NCBI GenBank assembly: GCA_025358025.1
Contig: JANYKW010000176.1
Coordinates: 1-64,000 of the forward strand
Direction: 5' to 3'
Source: Bacteroidia bacterium
GTDB lineage: Bacteria > Bacteroidota > Bacteroidia > Bacteroidales > Prolixibacteraceae
DNA: 64,000 nt
The notes beneath the pieces are model-generated. The model was given only the letters and a program-made list of their open reading frames with translations, made no database searches and was not told the DNA's origin. Below are positions 52,734 through 60,239 of this stretch, in pieces. How positions within the stretch are numbered: position 1 is the first letter of the stretch; every line of letters begins with the position of its first letter. A program made the translations under genes and the position numbers.

Positions 52734-53666
52734 ATGCAAAAGATCGAAGTACTGTCAGTAAATATCTCTGAGAACAAAGGAACGATTAAATTGCCTGTTG
52801 ATAAAATTGTCCTAAACAGAAGTGGGGTAGAAGGTGATGCACATGCCGGAAAATGGCACAGACAGGTTAGTTTGCTGGGGAAAGAGAGCTTTGAAAAGAT
52901 GGAATCTTCGGCAGGACGAAAGCTCCAATACGGGGAATTCGCCGAAAATATTACTACGGAGGGATTCCTTCTTTATCAAATGAAACCCTTCGACAGACTT
53001 ATCTGCGGAGATATCCTGCTGGAGGTGACTCAGATCGGTAAGAAATGCCACGGTACCAATTGCGCTATATTTCAGGAAACCGGTAACTGTGTGATGCCAA
53101 AAGAGGGAATCTTTTGCCGGGTGCTTGAAGGCGGAGTGCTTCAGGAGGGTGACCTGCTGGAGTACCATCCAAGAGTGATGAAGATACACATCATCACGCT
53201 GAGTGACAGGGCAAGTCAGGGAGTTTATAAGGATATCAGCGGACCGTTGCTGAAAGAATTATCGGAAGATTTTTTTACGGGGAATGGTCGTCCCTATTTG
53301 ATTGAAAATTCGGTAATACCTGATGAAGAATTGCAGTTAAAAGCTTTGTTGAAGCAATTAATCAGCCAGCATACGGATATTATCTTTACCACCGGAGGAA
53401 CAGGTATAGGACCACGCGACATTACCCCGGATGTAATAAGATCACTGCTCGACAAAGAAATTCCCGGAATCATGGAGATGATTCGGGTAAAATATGGCAT
53501 GCAGTTTCCAAATGCATTGGTAAGCAGGAGTATCGCAGGTGTGGCGGGAAAGACATTGATCTACGCACTTCCCGGAAATCCGAAGGCTGTGAAAGAATAC
53601 GCGGATGAAATATTCAAAACGGTGGAACATTCCTTCCGGATGCTTTATGCAATCGACGAACACTAA
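52734..53666 (+). CDS. MOSC domain fused to MoaB/Mog molybdopterin adenylyltransferase
   Basis: A 310-residue fusion. Residues 1-145 are a MOSC domain (SGVEGDAHAG, GEFAENITTEG, and the conserved cysteine in CHGTNCAIF with MPKEGIFCRVLEGG). Residues 148-310 are MoaB/MogA-like: ITLSDRAS, the MPT-binding TTGGTGIGPRDITPD and LPGNPKAVKEY. It would adenylylate molybdopterin ahead of MoeA while the MOSC part binds or delivers Moco or its sulfur. It starts one base after moaC and ends one base from the convergent oxidoreductase gene. Confidence 0.92.
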   Translation: MQKIEVLSVNISENKGTIKLPVDKIVLNRSGVEGDAHAGKWHRQVSLLGKESFEKMESSAGRKLQYGEFAENITTEGFLLYQMKPFDRLICGDILLEVTQIGKKCHGTNCAIFQETGNCVMPKEGIFCRVLEGGVLQEGDLLEYHPRVMKIHIITLSDRASQGVYKDISGPLLKELSEDFFTGNGRPYLIENSVIPDEELQLKALLKQLISQHTDIIFTTGGTGIGPRDITPDVIRSLLDKEIPGIMEMIRVKYGMQFPNALVSRSIAGVAGKTLIYALPGNPKAVKEYADEIFKTVEHSFRMLYAIDEH

Positions 53667-53667
53667 A

Positions 53668-54663
53668 TCAAATACCGTGATCGTTTGGATAAACCAGGCC
53701 CCACGGTTTTCTTATGTGATCCATTATTTCCATGATTTGTATGGACTCCTCCAGTGGCATGAGCGGAGATTCTTTTAATCCTTCTTTCAAACAGCGCATC
53801 ACTTCCTTTGCTTCGTAATTGAGCGCATTCCCGATCAACGGCTCTTCGATTACCTCCTTTTCCTGTTTATTAATAAATAATGACGCTTTTGTAGGTACAG
53901 CAAAAACATCATGGACTTTAATATATCCCTCTGTACCAAATATATATGCATCATTTACAGCAACAGTCCGCAAAGCAAAAGATAAATCAGCGATTTCGCC
54001 CTTATCATATTTCAAAATGGCTACTCCCTGTTCATCAGAACCCCAATCTCCGATATGACTTAGCCCTATAGATTCCACCGGTGATTTTCCAAATATCATC
54101 GAAGCGAAAGAGATTACATATATACCAACATCAAGCAGACTGCCGCCTCCCAATGCAGGATTCAGATGCCTGCCTCCCAGCGAAAATTCTCCCCGTGCAC
54201 ACCGGGAAGCTTTTACCATTCTCACTTCACCGATCAGACTTTCCGATATCCACGCCAATACCTTTTTAATTAAAGGAATATGACGGGTAATCATGGCTTC
54301 CATAAGGAATACATTCTCCTCCTTTGCGACACGCACCATCTCCCTGGCTTCATCAGCATTTATTGCAAATGCCTTCTCACACAAAACCGCTTTTCCTTTA
54401 CGCATGCACATGACACTGTTTTCGAGGTGAAAAGCATGAGGTGTTCCGATATAAACCACATCGATATCGGGATCATCAGCCAGTTCCTGATATCTGGCGT
54501 AAGCTTTGGGAATTTGATACTTTTCAGCAAATTTTTTGGCTGAATCCATGTCTCTGGACGCAACTGCTGCAAGCTCAGCCCCAGGCAACAGGACCAAGGC
54601 ATCTGCAAATTTTCCGGCAATATGTCCGGTACTTAGAATACCCCACTTAATTTTCTTATCCAC
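53668..54663 (-). CDS. Gfo/Idh/MocA-family NAD(P)-dependent oxidoreductase
   Basis: A 331-residue cytosolic dehydrogenase. The Rossmann half starts KWGILSTGHIAGKFADAL, with the diagnostic lysine in CEKAFAIN; the C-terminal alpha/beta half starts about residue 130 (SRCARGEFSLGGRHLNPALG, then GGSLLDVGIY). It resembles trans-1,2-dihydrobenzene-1,2-diol and sugar dehydrogenases. Substrate undetermined. Transcribed towards the Moco operon. Confidence 0.9.
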   Translation of the reverse strand: MDKKIKWGILSTGHIAGKFADALVLLPGAELAAVASRDMDSAKKFAEKYQIPKAYARYQELADDPDIDVVYIGTPHAFHLENSVMCMRKGKAVLCEKAFAINADEAREMVRVAKEENVFLMEAMITRHIPLIKKVLAWISESLIGEVRMVKASRCARGEFSLGGRHLNPALGGGSLLDVGIYVISFASMIFGKSPVESIGLSHIGDWGSDEQGVAILKYDKGEIADLSFALRTVAVNDAYIFGTEGYIKVHDVFAVPTKASLFINKQEKEVIEEPLIGNALNYEAKEVMRCLKEGLKESPLMPLEESIQIMEIMDHIRKPWGLVYPNDHGI

Positions 54664-54722
54664 AATTGATTTATTCTTGCGCTAATATATAAAATTCTGA
54701 TAATGAATATAAATATTGCATG

Positions 54723-55241
54723 TTATTTGCGCAAGTACCTGGCTATTCCGTTTTCCAGGTCTATACCATGCAAGTTTTTCGCAAGGATGATCCCGTTCCC
54801 GTCAATCAAAATATTGTATGGTAACGCCTGTATATTGTAAGTTTTGGCCACAGGAGATTTCCAGAATTTCAGATCGCTTACCTGGATCCAGTTTATTTTA
54901 TTTGTGGTAATAAAATTCTCCCAATTGGGTTTCTTTGCATCCAGTGAAACGCCATAGATTTCAAAGCCTTTCCCGTTTGTAAAAACAGCCTGCTTGTATT
55001 TGTGATATAAATCAGCGAGTTCCGATTGTTCTTGTACGCATGGTGCACACCAGGTTGCCCAAAAGTCGATCAATACCAATTTTCCTTTTAGCGATGATAA
55101 CAATAATGTATCTCCCTTGACTGAGGGAAGCCTTATCTCCGGAGCCCTATCCCGTGGTTCAAGACCATTTTGCTGTGCATACACAGTTGAGACAGTAGCG
55201 GAAAATACAAACAGGATGAGAGATAATATGAAAATTTTCAT
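54723..55241 (-). CDS. TlpA-like periplasmic thiol-disulfide reductase
   Basis: A 172-residue protein with a signal peptide (about 1-22, ending VYAQ) and a thioredoxin fold of the AhpC/TSA-Redoxin type. The active site is WCAPC in LIDFWATWCAPCVQEQ; the cis-Pro motif is ALPYN. It lies 18 bp downstream of the rhodanese-like gene, in a locus of thiol proteins. Confidence 0.92.
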   Translation of the reverse strand: MKIFILSLILFVFSATVSTVYAQQNGLEPRDRAPEIRLPSVKGDTLLLSSLKGKLVLIDFWATWCAPCVQEQSELADLYHKYKQAVFTNGKGFEIYGVSLDAKKPNWENFITTNKINWIQVSDLKFWKSPVAKTYNIQALPYNILIDGNGIILAKNLHGIDLENGIARYLRK

Positions 55242-55259
55242 TACATAATTGTTTGAAAT

Positions 55260-55709
55260 TTAATCATTTAATGGATATCCCTTATCGATCCAGTCTACTT
55301 TAATATTTTGGGGCAGGTTTAATAGCTTATAATTGGTGAATTGCATATTTTTTAAAAGCTCCATGGCAGGCCTTACATTGGGACAACTGGCGAATGGACA
55401 GCACCCGCAATAAACTACAATCTGTGCATTTTTTGGCAGTTTGTTTAATTTTTCCTTTAAAAGATTCAGGTTCTGATTCATCATAACAGGACCAATATCA
55501 ATAGAACCTTTGATGATTGCCTCCATACCTATACTAAAGACTACTGGTTGTGGCGATTTGGAATTATTCAGAACTTTAGCAAGATCAGCCGGTGGTAACA
55601 ACTGCTGCTGTGTCCAGGGTTCATTCTGTCTCTGCGAGATAAATTGACCAGAGGCAAAAAACGATGTTGCAAGGGCAAAATACAGGATGATAGAAATTTT
55701 TATTTTCAT
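55260..55709 (-). CDS. Exported rhodanese-like protein
   Basis: A 149-residue protein; I use the ATG at 55709 (MKIKISIILYFALATSFFAS), which begins a proper signal peptide, rather than the longer frame to 55769. The rhodanese-like domain has the cysteine-rich catalytic region VVYCGCCPFASCPNV and ends NIKVDWIDKGYPL. Such proteins handle sulfane sulfur; they are frequent next to sulfide/quinone oxidoreductase-like genes in this phylum. Confidence 0.87.
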   Translation of the reverse strand: MKIKISIILYFALATSFFASGQFISQRQNEPWTQQQLLPPADLAKVLNNSKSPQPVVFSIGMEAIIKGSIDIGPVMMNQNLNLLKEKLNKLPKNAQIVVYCGCCPFASCPNVRPAMELLKNMQFTNYKLLNLPQNIKVDWIDKGYPLND

Positions 55710-55774
55710 GTTTTGTAATTGATTGATAGATTTATGGGAAGGTGTATTATTTAGCATACACCCTCCCATTTTCT

Positions 55775-55885
55775 TTACTTCTTACCGGTATTGATACCAA
55801 AAGGTACATACAGGGGGCAGAAACTGATTAAGCTTGTAATCACAAAGATAACTGCCAGTGCAATCAGAATGATTGGCCAATCCCG
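55775..55885 (-). pseudogene. C-terminal fragment of a DUF2892 (YgaP-type) membrane protein
   Basis: The last 37 codons of a frame entering from the oxidoreductase remnant read RDWPIILIALAVIF then a second hydrophobic stretch and CPLYVPFGINTGKK, the C-terminal signature of DUF2892 proteins. The expected N-terminal half (with DRxxR) is absent; upstream text in this frame (HVANATKSVTSWQW) is unrelated. It therefore looks like a deletion scar, not an intact gene. Confidence 0.6.
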
Positions 55886-56205
55886 GTTTGTACAGACTGT
55901 ATTTTTGCGGTTCCATTGCCACGATGTAACACTTTTTGTCGCATTTGCCACATGTGCCCCTGTTTTGCAATCCATTCGGGTCCATCTATTGCAGCAATAT
56001 CACCAATGGCAAAAACATCACTAAATCCATGAACCTGGACATCTTCAAATTTTGCATGGCGGACAGGAACCCAGATCGAGATGGGATAGATATAGAGGTA
56101 ATCACGATCGGAGATTAGTGTGACCTTGAATTTTCGGCTTTTTTGGAGTTCAATGGCTGTTTGAATCCCTGCAAATCCACCTCCCAGTATTAATACCTGC
56201 TTCAT
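55864..56205 (-). pseudogene. Internally deleted NAD(P)/FAD-dependent oxidoreductase
   Basis: The 113-residue frame begins with an FAD-binding GxGxxG (ILGGGFAGIQTAIEL) and continues to RHAKFED (residue 55), as in NDH-2/sulfide:quinone reductase-like flavoproteins of about 400 residues. It then jumps directly to HGFSDVFAIGDIAAIDGPEW (60-79), which belongs near residue 280-300 of such proteins, and loses similarity after about residue 91. About 220 central residues and the C-terminus are missing. A functional flavoprotein is not possible. Confidence 0.8.
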
Positions 56206-56247
56206 CTTTAATAATTTAATCTTTAATAGACCGGCGAAATAGATTTC

Positions 56248-56664
56248 TTACAGGGAGTTTATCTCCTTAAGAAGGAATTCTTTTGATTTGATTCCCACGA
56301 ATCGGTTGACCTCTTTCCCGTCTTTGAAAAGAATCATGGTTGGAATGCTTCTGATGTTGTATTTGGAAGTAACTGTCTTGTAAAGCTCAATGTTAAGTTT
56401 ACCAACTGATTTGCTGTCCGAAATTGCATCCGCTACATCATTTAAAACTGGAGACATCACTTTGCAGGGGGCGCACCAGGAAGCCCAGAAATCGACCAGG
56501 GTCACCCCTTTTTTAATTTGTTGGCTGAAGTTCTGGTCGGTTAAGAGTTTAATCTTTTTATGATCTGCCACCACCGGCATGTTCTTCATTTTTCTGAATG
56601 TCCAGTATACATAACCTGCAAAGATCAGCAGGGTACTAAAAATTAGTAGAATCCACATCATCAT
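56248..56664 (-). CDS. Membrane-anchored thioredoxin
   Basis: A 138-residue protein with one N-terminal membrane helix (about 3-22) and a thioredoxin domain facing the periplasm by charge distribution (RKMKN after the helix would favour a cytoplasmic side, so orientation is uncertain). The active site is WASWCAPCK and the cis-Pro motif RSIPTMILF. It overlaps the upstream thioredoxin-like gene by 4 bp. Confidence 0.9.
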   Translation of the reverse strand: MMMWILLIFSTLLIFAGYVYWTFRKMKNMPVVADHKKIKLLTDQNFSQQIKKGVTLVDFWASWCAPCKVMSPVLNDVADAISDSKSVGKLNIELYKTVTSKYNIRSIPTMILFKDGKEVNRFVGIKSKEFLLKEINSL

Positions 56665-57017
56665 ACTTTTTCTCTTTTTAGAATTAATTCGTTGATATTA
56701 CCGGTAATTTGTTCTTTGGTCTGGATGCCGGAAGTGGCCTTTACTACATAGCCATTTTGATAGTAAACGGTAAAAGGAATACTATTAAAATCTTCAACTT
56801 CAGGTAAGTTGCGTACTATAAATGATTCGGGATTGTCAAATTCCATGTCACAGAATCTTACCTCACGATAACTGTTCTCCAAAGATTCGGCTACCCTGTA
56901 TACCGGAACACATTGAGCGCCCATCCTCCCGCAGACCACCATGACTTTCTCATTTTCGGCAATCATTCTGCTCAGATCAGCCGCGGTTTCCAGGTGGGTC
57001 AAGTTTGTGTACAACAT
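56661..57017 (-). CDS. Thioredoxin-fold protein with atypical cysteine motif
   Basis: I place the start at ATG 57017 (MLYTNLTHLETAADL, 118 residues), 28 bp after a good -7 box; the longer frame to 57098 would run over it. The fold is recognisable (SIPFTVYYQNGYVV with cis-Pro), but the active site reads VVCGRMGAQCVPVY: the canonical first Cys position is Gly and an additional Cys lies seven residues before the retained one. It could not work as an ordinary CxxC thioredoxin. Cytosolic; overlaps the membrane thioredoxin gene. Confidence 0.75.
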   Translation of the reverse strand: MLYTNLTHLETAADLSRMIAENEKVMVVCGRMGAQCVPVYRVAESLENSYREVRFCDMEFDNPESFIVRNLPEVEDFNSIPFTVYYQNGYVVKATSGIQTKEQITGNINELILKREKV

Positions 57018-57044
57018 AAACGGGTTGTATTTAATATTTAAATG

Positions 57045-57052
57045 CAAAGTTA
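57045..57052 (-). promoter_or_regulatory. -7 box of the thioredoxin pair
   Basis: TAACTTTG on the minus strand is an exact TAnnTTTG match whose end lies 28 bp before the ATG at 57017. No -33 TTG at normal spacing. Confidence 0.5.
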
Positions 57053-57112
57053 GGCATGTACGCATAATTAATTTAAAATTGGAGAGCGGTCTGGACAACT
57101 TACGGATTGATT

Positions 57113-57716
57113 TAGGACAAGTTTTTTATTTAAATGAGAATGTCCCTACAATTCACTTCATGGCTATTTTGAATGATTTAAACTACCTTAGCACATTAAA
57201 CCCAGTTTCTATTTTCATATGAAACCAATCCTTGAATCCGATCAGGAGTTTATATGTGATATTCAGCCCGGTGAATTTGTCGGACTTTCAGCTGTCTTCA
57301 CAAAAAACACTTTTAACTATTCATCAGTAGCCTTGACCGATTGCCAGGTCTATCTTGTTGAAAAAGAGGCCATCGTGAAGGTAGTTAAGCAAAACGGAGT
57401 CTTTGGCTTCAATCTGATCAAACGTTATTGTGAGCAAAATGGGAACCTTTTAGACAGGTTGAGCCAGGTTCTCTACCGGCAAATGAATGGACGTATCGCT
57501 GACATCTTGTTATATATGAACGAATTAAAAGCCAAAACTCCAGAGATATTTCAACTGCTTTCAAGAAAGGATATAGCAGACTTTGCAGGCATTTCGACAG
57601 AAAGTTGTGTTAAACTTCTAAAGAATTTTGAAAAAGATGGATTGATTGAATTGAATGAAAAGGATATTATAATCGTCCATCAAAGTGGATTGTCGGAAAT
57701 AAGCAAAAAAGGATAA
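57113..57716 (+). pseudogene. Crp/Fnr-family regulator, frameshifted or N-terminally lost
   Basis: From 57219 the frame encodes 165 residues of a Crp/Fnr regulator: the end of the effector domain (DIQPGEFVGLSAVF), the long dimer helix (LIKRYCEQNGNLLDRLSQVL, 20) and a winged helix-turn-helix (SRKDIADFAGISTESCVKLL, 20). About 60 N-terminal residues are missing and an in-frame TAG lies 27 bp upstream. In the -1 frame just before (about 57113-57215) the text LGQVFYLNENVPTIHFMAIL resembles the missing beta-roll, ending at a TGA at 57220-57222. This suggests one frameshift plus decay. The neighbouring thiol genes are its probable former targets. Confidence 0.65.
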
Positions 57717-57912
57717 AATCGGAGCCATTATTGTCCATTCCATAAGCTTTTCTGGCATGACCTTCCTTCTCTTTAAAATCCCACAGGGCAACTAGTCCCG
57801 GAGTAGCTTTGATATTTCTAACTAAACCTGGCTTTATTTTGGCAGCAGGAGTCTGAGCTACAATTGTAAAGGAGATGCCCAATGATAATACAATCAGCAT
57901 GAATTGGTTCAT
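57667..57912 (-). pseudogene. 5' fragment of a secreted LamG-type protein
   Basis: The first 58 or so residues have a signal peptide (about 1-19, ending IVAQ) and the text GLVALWDFKEKEGHARKAYG, the opening of secreted LamG/concanavalin-type proteins of Bacteroidota. After about 57730 the frame runs into the antisense strand of the Crp remnant and stops at 57667. The rest of the gene is absent, so this is a truncation at a rearrangement point. Confidence 0.55.
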
Positions 57913-58008
57913 GTTATATTTTGAGAGTCGATGGGATAAACCTGGTATTTTAGTTTTGAGAATTGGAATTCATAAAATAAATTGAACAAAAAGCTGAAAA
58001 TTCTTTTT

Positions 58009-58032
58009 ATACGATGACATATCGTATATTTG
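58009..58032 (+). promoter_or_regulatory. vapBC promoter with overlapping operator
   Basis: ATACGAT (58009-58015) and ATCGTAT (58021-58027) form a perfect 7-bp inverted repeat with a 5-bp centre. The right half overlaps the -7 box TATATTTG (58025-58032). A bound antitoxin complex would block RNA polymerase directly, the usual autoregulation of vapBC. The start codon is 32 bp downstream. Confidence 0.65.
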
Positions 58033-58064
58033 TAATTAATAATGGTTTTTAAAATATCCTATAT

Positions 58065-58271
58065 ATGAAAGTAACAGCAATAATTCCAGATGAACTTGTA
58101 AGGGAGACACAAATATTGTCAAATGCGAGGAATATCACAGATGCCATGATCATTGCCCTAAAGAACTATATTGCCCTTCAAAAACTGAAGGCAATGGGAG
58201 AAGCAATCAATGAAAAACCATTGCAATTTAGTTATACAGCTGGGGAAATCAGAGATTTAAACAGGCAGTAA
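58065..58271 (+). CDS. vapB: VapB-type antitoxin
   Basis: A 68-residue protein of the DUF2191/ribbon-helix-helix antitoxin type: an N-terminal strand and helices (MKVTAIIPDELVRETQIL, NITDAMIIALKNYI) for DNA binding, and a charged flexible C-terminus (AGEIRDLNRQ) to wrap the toxin. It precedes the toxin with a TAATG overlap, the standard antitoxin-first order. Confidence 0.85.
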   Translation: MKVTAIIPDELVRETQILSNARNITDAMIIALKNYIALQKLKAMGEAINEKPLQFSYTAGEIRDLNRQ

Positions 58272-58660
58272 TGGATATCATTGTTGACTCTTCTGTTTGG
58301 TTTGAATACTTCAAAAGGAAGGATCCATATTTTCAGGAAGTACAGAAAAATTTGGATGCATTAAATATTAAAATATTGGATCCGATTGTAGGTGAAATTT
58401 TGCAGGGAGCACTCAATCAAAGTGAAATAAATTTTCTTAAAAAGTATCTTCAGTATGTTCCAAAAATAGAAATCAAGGATTTATTTGAAAAAGCTGGTGA
58501 CTATTCCTTCCAAAACAAGCTTATTTCAATAGGAATTGGCTTGATAGATGCCAGCCTGATTTATGCAACGATTGAAACCAACTCATTACTCTGGACGCTG
58601 GATAAGAAAATAATCAATGCGCTGGATAGAAAATATCTTTACAAAGCAGACCCAAGTTAA
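58271..58660 (+). CDS. vapC: VapC-type PIN-domain ribonuclease toxin
   Basis: A 129-residue PIN domain. The acidic catalytic residues are in MDIIVDSSVW (Asp6), EILQGA (Glu43 region), GLIDASLIYA and LWTLDKK. Such toxins cut tRNA or rRNA when freed from antitoxin. The start overlaps the antitoxin stop by one base. Confidence 0.9.
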   Translation: MDIIVDSSVWFEYFKRKDPYFQEVQKNLDALNIKILDPIVGEILQGALNQSEINFLKKYLQYVPKIEIKDLFEKAGDYSFQNKLISIGIGLIDASLIYATIETNSLLWTLDKKIINALDRKYLYKADPS

Positions 58661-58678
58661 AGTCTGACGAATTATTTT

Positions 58679-58729
58679 TCTCGCAAAGCACGCAAAGAAA
58701 CGCAATGTGTCTTGAAGTGCTTCGCGAGA
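58679..58729. repeat. CGCAAAG-type intergenic repeat hairpin
   Basis: TCTCGCAAAGCAC (58679-58691) pairs with GTGCTTCGCGAGA (58717-58729), 12 of 13 bases. The left part contains three CGCAA words in a row (CGCAAAG, CGCAAAG, CGCAATG), a pattern of widespread Bacteroidota intergenic repeats. It lies between converging vapC and the GH29 gene and could end both transcripts. Confidence 0.65.
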
Positions 58730-58754
58730 TTTTTCTTTGATACCAATCCACTCG

Positions 58755-60152
58755 TTATTTAGCCCCATTTTTCACCTTAAATACCCAGGCATACTGGCAC
58801 GGAATATTTGCAGGAGTAACGGCGGGTGGTGTGATTGTCAGTTTATTTCCTGAAGATGCATATTTTACTTTGCCGTTGAAGCCCAGCATTGAAACGGATT
58901 GGGCATTCCCAATACCCTCCACTACGATTGATTTATCCTGCCATTTGGTGACGATAACATACAAATCGTTCCCTTTTTTGGTGAAATAAACAGATGTTTC
59001 AGGCTTGACTACCGGAGCCATTTCCCATTTACGGGTCTCATAAATAGCCTCACCATTCACTTTGAGCCATCCGCCCATGTCGGACAGGCGTTGCTGCATA
59101 ATCTCGGGAATACGGCCATCAGCAGTCGGACCAATGTTGAGCAGCAGGTTTCCGCCACGGGCTACCTTATTGATAAGTATGTGCACCAACTCTTCCGAGG
59201 TTGAGTAATCCTCCAGAATTTCATTGCGGTTGTAACCAAAGGAACCGGCAATACCACGGCACTCCTCCCAGGGATGGGAGAATTTGGTATCATTGGCATT
59301 TCCTTCGTGAACCAGGTCATATTCTGTGGTGTAGATACCCCCGTGCTTGCTGCGGGTCTCCTTGCCCCAGCGGTCGTTGACCACTACTGTATTTTTTACC
59401 GGCGATTCATTGTAAAGCCAGGCCAGGAACTGGGTGCTTTTCCAGGCTTCGCTCGGATGGTCCCACTCTCCGTCGGTCCAGACCACATCAGGCTGGTAGC
59501 GGTTAACCAGATCCTTCATCTGGGGAATCATGTGCTGATCGACGTACTCATTCAGGCTGGCTTTGTAAAGAGGATTAAACCATTCGTAAAGTGAATAGTA
59601 AAATCCCATGTGCAATCCCTTCTCTTTCACCGATTTGGACAGATCGCCGCACAGGTCGCGGTGAGGGCCTGCATCCATGGCATTCCAGTTCCAGCTCTGT
59701 TTGCTGGGCCAGAGGGCAAAGCCTTCGTGGTGTTTGGAGGTGAGTACAACGTATTTTGCTCCTGCCTCTTTAAACCGCTCAGCCCAGCCATCCGGGTCGA
59801 ACATTTCTGCTTTGAACATATGGGCAAAATCCTGGTATTTGAAATCCTTGCCATACACCCGGTTATGGTAATCAATAAAAAACTGCTGGGTCTTGGAGGG
59901 ATTTACCCAGCGGCTCCAGTACCACTCGGCATACTGCTCATAAATGCCAACTTTATCCCGTTTGGTAGGACTGTATGCAGGAACCGAATACAAACCCCAA
60001 TGGATAAAAATTCCAAATTTAGCATCCTCAAACCAGGTAGGGATGGGACGGCTGTCGATTGATTCCCATGTAGGTTGGTAAGTTTTCTGGGAGAAACAGT
60101 TTGAGACCACCAGAAGGAAAAGTGTCAAAAAAAAAGGTGATAATTTTTTCAT
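58755..60152 (-). CDS. Secreted GH29 alpha-L-fucosidase
   Basis: A 465-residue family 29 enzyme with a signal peptide (about 1-21, ending CFSQ). The (beta/alpha)8 barrel starts WFEDAKFGIFIHWGLYSVPA; the nucleophile is Asp227 in PDVVWTDGEWDH, and the substrate His pair is in SKHHEGFALW. A C-terminal beta domain follows from about 375. It removes alpha-linked fucose (or galactose in some subfamilies) by retention. 87 bp separate it from the GH127 gene upstream; no feature seen in the gap. Confidence 0.93.
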   Translation of the reverse strand: MKKLSPFFLTLFLLVVSNCFSQKTYQPTWESIDSRPIPTWFEDAKFGIFIHWGLYSVPAYSPTKRDKVGIYEQYAEWYWSRWVNPSKTQQFFIDYHNRVYGKDFKYQDFAHMFKAEMFDPDGWAERFKEAGAKYVVLTSKHHEGFALWPSKQSWNWNAMDAGPHRDLCGDLSKSVKEKGLHMGFYYSLYEWFNPLYKASLNEYVDQHMIPQMKDLVNRYQPDVVWTDGEWDHPSEAWKSTQFLAWLYNESPVKNTVVVNDRWGKETRSKHGGIYTTEYDLVHEGNANDTKFSHPWEECRGIAGSFGYNRNEILEDYSTSEELVHILINKVARGGNLLLNIGPTADGRIPEIMQQRLSDMGGWLKVNGEAIYETRKWEMAPVVKPETSVYFTKKGNDLYVIVTKWQDKSIVVEGIGNAQSVSMLGFNGKVKYASSGNKLTITPPAVTPANIPCQYAWVFKVKNGAK

Positions 60153-60239
60153 AATATTTGTTTTATGCTTAGCAGAAAGGCATGTACAAAGATAAATAAT
60201 GGTGATAGCAAATCAAAAGCCTATGCTGGGCTCTCTTTT

